Shown here piece by piece: positions 25,025 through 32,170 of a stretch of 64,000 nucleotides of DNA. The stretch is from WQXF01 sp031552825. Its GTDB lineage: Bacteria > Bacillota > Clostridia > Christensenellales > Aristaeellaceae. The notes under the pieces were generated by a model. The model ran no database searches and was not told the DNA's origin. It saw only the letters and a list, made by a program, of their open reading frames with translations. Each line of letters opens with the position of its first letter. The first letter of the stretch is position 1. A program made the translations under genes and the position numbers. The stretch spans positions 20,099-84,098 of the forward strand of contig JAVBMD010000018.1 in the NCBI GenBank assembly GCA_031552825.1, in the 5' to 3' direction.

Positions 25025-25906
25025 TTAATGTACAAATACGCCATACAGAACGATACAGAGCAACGCCAGCGCATATACCGCGAAAAAAATCTTCGGCACG
25101 CGACGCTCGCCACTGGTGAAGGACACATATCGCTTCTTGTTTAACCGATCCGAAAGCGCCGCCCACTCGGCATCAAACAAGGAGGCGGGCAGTTGTTTTT
25201 CCATCGCGCTGATGATCTTTAGTTTGCTCGCATTCAGGTTGCCATAGGAAACCAATATCCCCATCCAAGCCATGCACAGCACCATGCCGAACAGCGAAAA
25301 TGCGCCGCCGATGTATAGTTTATAAGCAGCATTCAATTGCAGTGCCAGCAGCGTGCTCACGATGGTTACCAACGCAACGTTCACAGTATTATAATAATTG
25401 TTCACGCTTTGCCTCCGGGCAACCAGCGCTTCCGACGTTTGCAAAAACACCTTGTATTGTTCCAGCAACAGCTTTTGATCCAGCGAATCTATCGGATCAT
25501 TGAAGATATGGTAATCGCCGCTTTCAAAAGAACGGATGTATTCAATCAGCGCATCCACATCCATCTCGCTATCGTAAGGTATCAAAGCGCCGGTGTACGC
25601 ATCTGAAACCTCAAGCGCTGGGTGTCGCGGGTTTTCTGGCGCCAGCAAAACAGTGACCAGTTTCTTGTTACAGCGGATGGTCTCCCGGATTTCCCATGCG
25701 ATATATGGGCTAGCGTAAGAGTTTTCGCCCACCGCAAACAGCACCAGTTGCGCGCGCCGAATCTTTTGGCGCGCCCCGATTTTCCACAGCTTGCCGCCCT
25801 TCCTCAGCACCAGCGGATTGATGCTAAATACGCTTTGGCGCAGCCGCGACAGAATGGTTTCTACCTGCGCTTGGTCAGCACTGGAATGGATGACAAAGAT
25901 ATCCAC
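25025..25906 (-). CDS. TIR-like domain fused to RipA/SLATT-like membrane domain
   Basis: About 293 residues from a GTG (25906); the next GTG upstream (25915) lies too close to the ribosome site AAGGTGG. Residues 1-110 look like a bacterial TIR domain: DIFVIHSSAD at the first strand, RRAQLVLFAVGENSYASP, then WEIRETIRCNKKLVTVLL, with W71-E72 (Glu of TIR NADases). The second half begins with EQYKVFLQTSEALVARRQSV, has membrane segments at about 175-195, 200-222 and 275-293, and a loop SYGNLNASK...LP...E. That is the layout of RipA/SLATT-type membrane proteins. Base composition is clearly lower in GC than the mrf genes. A promoter lies at 25972-26000, and mrfA follows after 21 bases. A cell-death or stress effector is plausible; this is inference. 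Confidence 0.8.
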   Translation of the reverse strand: MDIFVIHSSADQAQVETILSRLRQSVFSINPLVLRKGGKLWKIGARQKIRRAQLVLFAVGENSYASPYIAWEIRETIRCNKKLVTVLLAPENPRHPALEVSDAYTGALIPYDSEMDVDALIEYIRSFESGDYHIFNDPIDSLDQKLLLEQYKVFLQTSEALVARRQSVNNYYNTVNVALVTIVSTLLALQLNAAYKLYIGGAFSLFGMVLCMAWMGILVSYGNLNASKLKIISAMEKQLPASLFDAEWAALSDRLNKKRYVSFTSGERRVPKIFFAVYALALLCIVLYGVFVH

Positions 25907-25971
25907 GCGGCGCACACCACCTTACCCGAATCCGCTTTGCGATGGAAAAGCCGGAAGCATATATCCCCCGT

Positions 25972-26000
25972 ATTATACATTAACCGTCCAAGACTGTCCA
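25972..26000 (-). promoter_or_regulatory. Promoter of the TIR-mrfA-mrfB operon
   Basis: Minus strand TGGACA (25995-26000), 17-base spacer, TATAAT (25972-25977), in the gap between the DUF3781 gene and the TIR gene. Confidence 0.75.
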
Positions 26001-26050
26001 TTCGTTTGCGCAAATTTTGCGAACGTGCTTTCGCAATCATGCACGGCTTG

Positions 26051-26287
26051 CTATTGCCTATGCGCGGTAATAATCGTGAAGCTATGCGCGTTCACGGTGA
26101 TCACGATCCCGTCCACGCGAACATACCAATTTTTGCCCTTGCGGGTAATATCGCTCGATGCCAAGATCTTTTCTTTGCACCATGCGATGACGTCCTCGTC
26201 CTGCATTTTTATGTTTCGTCTGATTCGCACGATCCCCAATTCCGTCGTGTGGATTGCATCGATGTTGCGCAGCAGCTCATTCACCAT
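26051..26287 (-). CDS. DUF3781 family protein
   Basis: 78 residues from an ATG that abuts the GH5 stop, with GGGGAGGG in the end of that gene. I recognise the DUF3781 pattern: IHTTELGIVRIRRN, WCKEKI, RKGKNWYVRVDGIVITVNA, and a final IITAHR. The function is unknown. Its coding is AT-richer than that of the GH5 gene. It lies between a secreted glycoside hydrolase and the TIR/Mrf operon and is probably co-transcribed with the former. Confidence 0.85.
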   Translation of the reverse strand: MVNELLRNIDAIHTTELGIVRIRRNIKMQDEDVIAWCKEKILASSDITRKGKNWYVRVDGIVITVNAHSFTIITAHRQ

Positions 26288-27292
26288 CTATTCCCTCCCC
26301 GTTTCTCCAACCAGCGCCTCCAGCAGCGGTTGATGAAACGCCCCCGCATCGTTATCGTACACGCCGAAGTCGGAGCAGAATTCCCAATAGCCCCACGCGA
26401 TGCCCCGCGCTTCGGCCTCGCGGGCGACGCAGGCCGTCCAGCGCGCGCGGGAGGCCATGTCGGCCTCCTTGTATACGCCGAACTCGCCTAGGTATACCGG
26501 CAATCCGGCGCGCGCCGACCAAGCCGCCGCCGCGTCCAGCTCCCGCCGGATCGCCTGCCGCTCGTCCTCGGTACCCAGCCACTGCACGCGGCGCGATGTG
26601 TCCTCAAGCGCCGCCCACGCCGCGCCCTGATGCGTAAATTCGAAAGGCTGATAGAAGTGAATCGTGCCGATCAGGTTCGGGTCGTTTGCCGGGAAGTCCA
26701 TACGCGTCAGTCCTTCCGCGTTCTCCCAGCCCGCCGCGCCGATCAGCACGCGCCGCGTCGGGTTGCTCTCCCGCACCGCCGCCAGCGCCTCGGGTACCCA
26801 CCGCTTCCACACCTCCGGCGGCATGCCCGGCTCGTTGAGCAGCTCGAAGAGCAAATCGTCGGGCTGGTCTGCGTAATGCGCCGCGATCTGCCGCCACATC
26901 GCCAGAAACCGCGCCTGCTCCGCCGACGGATCGGCCGCCGTCAACTCCTCGTAGTGATGCACGTCGAGGATCACCGCCAGCCCGGCCTCACGGCAGGCGG
27001 CGATGATATGATCCGCCCGGTCGAATATCCAGCGCGCTATCGTATACGGCGGCTCGGCTTGGGCATAGATCGACCAGCGCACCGGCAGGCGCACGTGGTC
27101 AAAGCCTGCTTCCTGAATAATCTTCGGGTACGCGCCATCGAAGGTTTCGCCCCACGCGCCTTCGCCGGGCGCGTCGAGCATGTTGCCAAGGTTGACGCCG
27201 CGCGCGAGCGGCATCCGCTCCGCGCGCGCCGGGACGCGCGGCATGCTTAGCAAGAAAAACACGAGCACGCAAAGCAACAGACCGCGCTTCAT
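26288..27292 (-). CDS. Secreted glycoside hydrolase family 5 (endoglucanase-like)
   Basis: 334 residues from an ATG after GGAGGTGG; the in-frame upstream part lacks a ribosome site. The N-terminus KRGLLLCVLVFFLLS with PARA forms a signal peptide cleaved near residue 23. Next come RGVNLGNMLD and HVRLPVRW (GH5 strand signatures), LDVHHY, the acid/base Glu in LLFELLNEPG (about 151), HFYQPF, and the nucleophile Glu in YLGEFGVY (about 269). GH5 enzymes cleave beta-1,4-linked glucans or mannans outside the cell. The specificity is not readable. A TATAAT is present on the minus strand near 27315. Confidence 0.92.
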   Translation of the reverse strand: MKRGLLLCVLVFFLLSMPRVPARAERMPLARGVNLGNMLDAPGEGAWGETFDGAYPKIIQEAGFDHVRLPVRWSIYAQAEPPYTIARWIFDRADHIIAACREAGLAVILDVHHYEELTAADPSAEQARFLAMWRQIAAHYADQPDDLLFELLNEPGMPPEVWKRWVPEALAAVRESNPTRRVLIGAAGWENAEGLTRMDFPANDPNLIGTIHFYQPFEFTHQGAAWAALEDTSRRVQWLGTEDERQAIRRELDAAAAWSARAGLPVYLGEFGVYKEADMASRARWTACVAREAEARGIAWGYWEFCSDFGVYDNDAGAFHQPLLEALVGETGRE

Positions 27293-27413
27293 GCAGCCAC
27301 CTCCTATTTTTTGCATTATAACACGCCTTCCGGGGCGATACAATCCGGCGCCGGTCGTGGTATAATGCACCCATTCGCGCAAATACTTGTATCTGTCGAA
27401 AGGAAATCCGCTT

Positions 27414-28163
27414 ATGCCGTTTCTGCTTTCCCCCGCCCGCAACATGCGCCCGGTCGACATCCCCGGCGTAACGCCCACCCGCCCGCTCTTCGGCGAAAAG
27501 ACGATGCGCATCGTCGAGGCGCTGCGCCAGCACGGCCCCTTGGAGCTGGAATCGCTGCTGCAGACCGATCCGGCAAAGGCGCTGGCCTTGGTGGATACCT
27601 ATCAGCGCTTCGACCAACTAGGGCCTGGCACCCCCGCGATCACCTCCTACGTGGGCATCGCCTATCGCAACCTTGGCCCCGCCGACTTTACCGCCGAGGA
27701 CTTTGCCTTCGCGCAGGAGCATCTTCGCATCCTGAGCGCGCTGCACGGCATGCTGCGCCCCTTCGACGGCATCGTGCCCCACCGGCTGGGGCTGGACTGC
27801 GGCGCGCGTCTGATGGATCAGAGCCTGTACGCGTTCTGGGGCGATACCCTGCACAAGGCGCTCTTCCCGCGCGCGGATTGGGTGATCGGTCTGGCGTCCA
27901 ATGAATACATGAAGCTGCTAACCCCCTATCTCTCCCCGGCGGACCGCGTGCTGAGCTGCGAATTTTACGTGCAAAAGCCCGACGGCGCGAAGGCCACGCC
28001 CAACAGCGTAAAGACGGCGCGCGGGCAAATGGCGCGCTTTCTCATTCAAAACCGGATCGACGAGCCGGAAGGCCTTAAGGATTTTGATTGGGAGGGCTAC
28101 CGGTTCATCCCGGGGCGATCCGACGCGCGGCACTATGTATTTATCCAGCAGCGGCAGGGGTAA
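27414..28163 (+). CDS. yaaA: YaaA-family peroxide stress protein (UPF0246)
   Basis: 249 residues from an ATG at 27414 after AAAGGAAA. Family marks are FLLSPARNMR at the start, RFDQLGPGTPAI, HLRILSALHGMLRPFDG, and CEFYVQ followed by a C-terminal GYRF. E. coli YaaA lowers free iron and limits DNA damage during peroxide stress and binds DNA through a helix-hairpin-helix-like element. A TATAAT lies at 27361-27366. It is a single gene, directly upstream of the iron-sulfur cluster genes. Confidence 0.92.
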   Translation: MPFLLSPARNMRPVDIPGVTPTRPLFGEKTMRIVEALRQHGPLELESLLQTDPAKALALVDTYQRFDQLGPGTPAITSYVGIAYRNLGPADFTAEDFAFAQEHLRILSALHGMLRPFDGIVPHRLGLDCGARLMDQSLYAFWGDTLHKALFPRADWVIGLASNEYMKLLTPYLSPADRVLSCEFYVQKPDGAKATPNSVKTARGQMARFLIQNRIDEPEGLKDFDWEGYRFIPGRSDARHYVFIQQRQG

Positions 28164-28214
28164 CGCTCCATTGTTCGCCGCGTGTAACTTTTTGATTTTC
28201 CCTCTTTTCCGCTA

Positions 28215-28243
28215 TTGACAAGCCGCCTTGGCGGTGCTACTAT
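28215..28243 (+). promoter_or_regulatory. Promoter of iscRSU with dyad in the spacer
   Basis: Perfect TTGACA (28215-28220), 17-base spacer, TACTAT (28238-28243). The spacer contains GCCGCC-TT-GGCGGT (from 28222), and a CTAC/GTAG dyad covers the -10, which suits autorepression by IscR. Confidence 0.8.
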
Positions 28244-28326
28244 TGGGTAGCAATCCGGACGAAAACCATCGGAATTGAATTTTCACCGGCGCAATCACGC
28301 ATATTCCTCGCGAAAGGAGCGTCCGC

Positions 28327-28764
28327 ATGAAGCTTTCCACCCGCGCGAAATACGGCATTCACGCCATGCTGGACTTGGCGGTGAACCAGGGATCCGGCCC
28401 GCAGCCCATCAAGCAAATCGCCGAGCGGCAGGGGATTCCGGAACAGTATCTGGAGCAACTGATCGCCGTGCTGCGGCGGGAGGGGCTGGTGTCCAGCGTG
28501 CGCGGCGCGCAGGGCGGGTACTACCTAGGCAAGCCGCCCGGGGAGATCACCATGGCGGATCTGGTGCGCGTGCTGGAGGGGCCGATCGGCCTGTGCGACT
28601 GCTTGGAGGACGAGCAGTGCTGCGAGAAGATCGGCAAATGCCCGGCCAAGCTCGTGTGGCAGAAGCTTTCCCGCAGCATGGACGACGTGTTGCGCGGGGT
28701 TACATTGGCGGATATGCAGGAAGATTTTTTTCGCATGCATGCGGAAGAGGGGGAACCCAAGTGA
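28327..28764 (+). CDS. iscR: Rrf2-family iron-sulfur regulator IscR
   Basis: 145 residues with the Rrf2 opening MKLSTRAKYGIHAMLDLA, the recognition region EQYLEQLIAVLRREGLVSSVRGAQGG shown here only in part, and a cysteine cluster in the second half (CDCLEDEQCC and GKCP) that would hold a [2Fe-2S] cluster. It senses Fe-S status and represses its own operon; the promoter spacer dyad is a likely binding site. It overlaps iscS by four bases (GTGA). Confidence 0.94.
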   Translation: MKLSTRAKYGIHAMLDLAVNQGSGPQPIKQIAERQGIPEQYLEQLIAVLRREGLVSSVRGAQGGYYLGKPPGEITMADLVRVLEGPIGLCDCLEDEQCCEKIGKCPAKLVWQKLSRSMDDVLRGVTLADMQEDFFRMHAEEGEPK

Positions 28765-29987
28765 GCATTCGTTACTTTGATAATGCAGGCACCACCGCCG
28801 TCAAGCCCGAGGTGCTGGCGGCGATGATGCCTTACCTTGCCGAGCACTACGGCAACGCCAGCAGCATCCACGCCGTTGGGCGCGACGCGCACAAGGCGGT
28901 GGACAAGGCGCGCGCGCAGGTTGCCGCCGCCATCGGCGCACTGCCCGAGGAGATTTACTTCACCGCTGGCGGCACCGAATCCGATAACTGGGCGATCAAG
29001 GGCGCGGCCTTCGCGCTCTCGCAAAAGGGCAAGCATATCATCACCAGCGCCGTCGAGCACCATGCGGTGCTGCACAGCTGCCAGTGGCTGGAGAAGCAGG
29101 GCTTCGAGGTCACCTACCTGCCGGTGGACGAGGAGGGCATGATCCGCCTGCCGGAGCTGGCGGCGGCGATCCGCCCCGATACCATCCTCATCACCATCAT
29201 GATGGCCAACACCGAGATCGGCACCATTCAGCCCATCGCCGAGATCGGCGCGCTGGCGCGGGAGAAAAAGATCTTGTTCCATACCGACGCGGTGCAGGCA
29301 GTGGGCGCGGTGCCCATCGACGTAAAGGTGCTAAACGTCGATCTGCTCTCGATCTCGGGGCACAAGTTTTACGGCGTCAAGGGCGTGGGCGCGCTCTACA
29401 TCCGCAAGGGCGTGCGCATCGAGAACCTGATCCACGGCGGCGCGCAGGAGCGCGGACGCCGCGCGGGCACCGAGAACCTGCCCGCCATCGTCGGCATGGG
29501 CGCCGCCATCGAGCTGGCCACCCGCGACGTCGCGGCGCACGCCGCCCGGCTTACCAAGCTGCGCGACAAGCTCATCGACGGCATCCTCGGTAGCATCCCC
29601 TACACCCGGCTCAACGGCCACCGCACCCAGCGGCTGCCCGGCAACGTCAACGTATCGGTGCTCTACATCGAGGGCGAGGCGCTGCTGCTGCGGCTGGATC
29701 TGGCGGGCATCGAGGCCTCCAGCGGCTCGGCCTGCACCTCCGGCTCGCTGGATCCCTCGCACGTGCTGCTGGCGATCGGCCTGCCGCACGAGGTAGCGCA
29801 CGGCTCGCTGCGCCTCTCGCTGGGCGATTACAATACCGAGGAAGAGGTCGACGCCGTGCTGCGCGAGCTGCCCGGCATCGTGCAGACGTTGCGCGATATG
29901 TCGCCCATGTATCAGGACATGATCGAAGGAAAAGATGTGTCCAACGGAAAAGAGACGGTCAACGGAAAGGGTGAACACCATGTATAG
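28761..29987 (+). CDS. iscS: Cysteine desulfurase IscS/NifS
   Basis: 408 residues from a GTG that overlaps the iscR stop; GAGGGGGAA is the ribosome site. PLP enzyme: YFDNAGTTAVKPEV, SAVEHHAV, the Schiff-base Lys in SISGHKFYG (about 198-206), GTENLPAIVGMG, and the persulfide Cys in SSGSACTSGS (about 325). It supplies sulfur from cysteine to the IscU scaffold and to tRNA thiolation. The C-terminal tail ends in a short polar stretch before the overlap with iscU. Confidence 0.96.
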   Translation: MSIRYFDNAGTTAVKPEVLAAMMPYLAEHYGNASSIHAVGRDAHKAVDKARAQVAAAIGALPEEIYFTAGGTESDNWAIKGAAFALSQKGKHIITSAVEHHAVLHSCQWLEKQGFEVTYLPVDEEGMIRLPELAAAIRPDTILITIMMANTEIGTIQPIAEIGALAREKKILFHTDAVQAVGAVPIDVKVLNVDLLSISGHKFYGVKGVGALYIRKGVRIENLIHGGAQERGRRAGTENLPAIVGMGAAIELATRDVAAHAARLTKLRDKLIDGILGSIPYTRLNGHRTQRLPGNVNVSVLYIEGEALLLRLDLAGIEASSGSACTSGSLDPSHVLLAIGLPHEVAHGSLRLSLGDYNTEEEVDAVLRELPGIVQTLRDMSPMYQDMIEGKDVSNGKETVNGKGEHHV

Positions 29988-30363
29988 CGAAAAGGTGATG
30001 GATCATTTCAGCAACCCGCGCAACGTGGGCGAGCTGGACAACGCCGACGGCGTCGGCCAGGTGGGCAACGCCAAGTGCGGCGATATCATGCGCATGAGCA
30101 TCCAGGTGGAGGATGGCGTGATTACCGACGTGCGCTTTAAAACCTTCGGCTGCGGCGCCGCCATCGCCACCAGCAGCATGGCCACCGAAATGATAAAGGG
30201 CAAGACCATCAAGGAGGCCCTGCAGCTCACCAACAAGGCGGTGGCCGAAGCGCTGGACGGCCTGCCGCCGGTCAAGATGCATTGCTCGCTGCTCGCCGAG
30301 GAGGCCATCAAGGCCGCCATCGAGGACTACCTGCAAAAGCATCCCGAAGCCAATCATGATTAA
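29980..30363 (+). CDS. iscU: Iron-sulfur cluster scaffold IscU/NifU
   Basis: 127 residues; the ATG overlaps the iscS stop (ATGTATAG). The IscU/NifU-N fold has its three ligand cysteines in GNAKCGD (about 34), TFGCGAAIA (about 59) and KMHCSLL (about 102), plus the conserved opening YSEKVMDHFSNPRNVG. It assembles [2Fe-2S] clusters with IscS. The tRNA thiolase mnmA that often follows is absent; a membrane-protein gene overlaps its end instead. Confidence 0.95.
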   Translation: MYSEKVMDHFSNPRNVGELDNADGVGQVGNAKCGDIMRMSIQVEDGVITDVRFKTFGCGAAIATSSMATEMIKGKTIKEALQLTNKAVAEALDGLPPVKMHCSLLAEEAIKAAIEDYLQKHPEANHD

Positions 30364-31963
30364 CGCAACGCCCCGCAACCTTCACGATCCCTCCGACGTC
30401 ACGGCGATGCCGCGCACGCACGGAGGGCTTCGTGCGCTGTGCGCCTTCATTGCGGCGCTGACCGGGCTGTACGTCATGCTGGTGCTCAGCATGACGCGCT
30501 TCTTTCCGCCGGTGTGGCTGATCGTCCTCGGCAGTCTCGCCATCGGGGCGCTGCTGTGCCTCGCGGGCGCGCGGCTCGGGGGGCGCGTCTCGCTGCCCTG
30601 CCGCGCGGAGCGCGCGAAGCTTTCGTGGCGCGTGTTTCTGTTCGGGGCGCTGGTCTGCGGCGCGGTGCTGGCGCTGTTCTACGCCGCCTACTGGCCGGGC
30701 GGCCTCTCCGCCGATGGGCAGAACCAATGGGGGCAGGTGCAGAGCGGCGTGTTCGACGATTGGCATCCGGCGCTGCACACGCTGCTCATCGCCGCGCTGG
30801 CCAAGATCGTCAACCACCCCTCCTTTGTGATCGCGGTGCAGCTCTTGATTTTCAGCCTGCAGGTCGGCTATATGGCGGCGCAGATGCACGCTTGGGGATT
30901 GCCGCGCTGGGTGTGGATCTGCTCGGTGCTCTACGTGGCGCTGGTGCCCACCACCGGCAATACCCTGCTCTTTCTCTGGAAGGACTGCGCCTTCGCCATG
31001 GCGGCGCTTTGGCTGTGCAGCCAGCTGCTGGACATCGCGCTCTCGCGCGGGCAGTGGCTTCGCCGCCCGCTGCATGTGCTGATGCTGGGCGTTTCGGCGG
31101 CGCTGGCCAGCATCCTGCGCCAAAACGGCCTGCTGCTGGCGCTGCCCGCGCTGGCGCTGCTGCTGACCTATCGCGCCCAATGGAGGCGCGTGCTGGCCGC
31201 GGCGCTGTGCGCCTGCGCGCTGTTCGGGCTGATTCGCGGGCCGCTTTACGATGCGCTGCAAGTGCAGCGCCGCGATCCCAAGGAGACGATGCTGGACACC
31301 TCTTGCAGCCTGGCGATGGTGGTGATGGGCAACGTCATCGTGCATAGCCCCGAGGCGCTGCCGCCGGAGGTGTACGCCTACCTGACCGCCGCCGCGCCGC
31401 TGGAGGTTTGGCAAAAGCACTACGCGCTGGGCGATTGGTATGAAATGAAGGGGCGAGTCAACGCCGATGTCGTGGTGTCGGTGCCGCTGCCCACCATGCT
31501 GCGCTTCGCCGCGCAGGCCTACGCCGCCGACCCGCGCGCCGGGTTCGAGGCGCTGGGGCGCATGTGGACGATGGTGATGCAGCCTTGGGTCGACGCGCAG
31601 TGGCGCCTGACGCCGTTCGTGGAGCGCGGCTATCCCTTCGGCTTTGAGACCAAGGGCAGCGCTTTCCTCCAGCGCGCGCTGGGCGGCATCGCCCGGCACA
31701 GCGCCGAGCTGCCGTTTGCGCCGTTTGCGTGGAACCCCGGCGTGCTGATCCTGCTCCTGCTGCTGGCGCTCAACCTGCGCCTGCCGCGCGTAGGCGCGCC
31801 TGCGCTGCTGCTGGTGCTGCCGCTGCTCTGCTATTGCTTCGGCACCATGCTGCTGATGACCGAGACGGTGATCTTTCGTTATTTCTATTGCTTGGTACCC
31901 GCTTTCCCGCTGGCGCTGGCGTCGCTGCTGGCAGCTCCAGCTTCTGACGACAATCCTGCTTGA
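30356..31963 (+). CDS. Polytopic membrane protein, DUF6020-like
   Basis: 535 residues with about twelve hydrophobic segments. The start overlaps the iscU stop (ATGATTAA), with only a weak ribosome site, so coupling is likely. A first outer loop holds YWPGGLSADGQNQWGQ and DDWHPALHTLL, and another LFLWKDCAFA. This acidic/aromatic pattern is typical of the DUF6020 family, which is thought to be GT-C glycosyltransferase-like. A long extracytoplasmic loop follows SLAMVVMGN. A role in cell-surface glycan assembly is inferred from the fold type only. It is followed by the second copy of the multi-arm repeat. Confidence 0.8.
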   Translation: MINATPRNLHDPSDVTAMPRTHGGLRALCAFIAALTGLYVMLVLSMTRFFPPVWLIVLGSLAIGALLCLAGARLGGRVSLPCRAERAKLSWRVFLFGALVCGAVLALFYAAYWPGGLSADGQNQWGQVQSGVFDDWHPALHTLLIAALAKIVNHPSFVIAVQLLIFSLQVGYMAAQMHAWGLPRWVWICSVLYVALVPTTGNTLLFLWKDCAFAMAALWLCSQLLDIALSRGQWLRRPLHVLMLGVSAALASILRQNGLLLALPALALLLTYRAQWRRVLAAALCACALFGLIRGPLYDALQVQRRDPKETMLDTSCSLAMVVMGNVIVHSPEALPPEVYAYLTAAAPLEVWQKHYALGDWYEMKGRVNADVVVSVPLPTMLRFAAQAYAADPRAGFEALGRMWTMVMQPWVDAQWRLTPFVERGYPFGFETKGSAFLQRALGGIARHSAELPFAPFAWNPGVLILLLLLALNLRLPRVGAPALLLVLPLLCYCFGTMLLMTETVIFRYFYCLVPAFPLALASLLAAPASDDNPA

Positions 31964-31969
31964 TATCGC

Positions 31970-32106
31970 CCCCGAAGGATCCCTAAGGGCGACCGGAAAG
32001 CCCTTAGGTCGTGCCTGCAGGCACGAAACCCTGCTCGCAAAGGGATTTCGCCCTTTGCGAAGGGCGACCAAGGGGCTTTCCGATCGCCCCTTGGAAACCT
32101 TCGGGG
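31970..32106. repeat. Dispersed multi-arm palindromic repeat, copy 2
   Basis: Second copy of the element at 1218-1358, in the same plus-strand orientation. The closing stem CCCCGAAGG/CCTTCGGGG and arms 1, 3 and 4 are conserved. Arm 2 here is a perfect palindrome (TCGTGCCTGCAGGCACGA). The copies differ by a four-base shortening between arms 2 and 3 and a few loop changes. It begins six bases after the stop of the DUF6020-like gene. Confidence 0.9.
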
Positions 32107-32170
32107 CCTGCCCAGAATTTTATGCAAACACAACGACTCATCCAACAAGAACCACATCAACGGAGGTACT

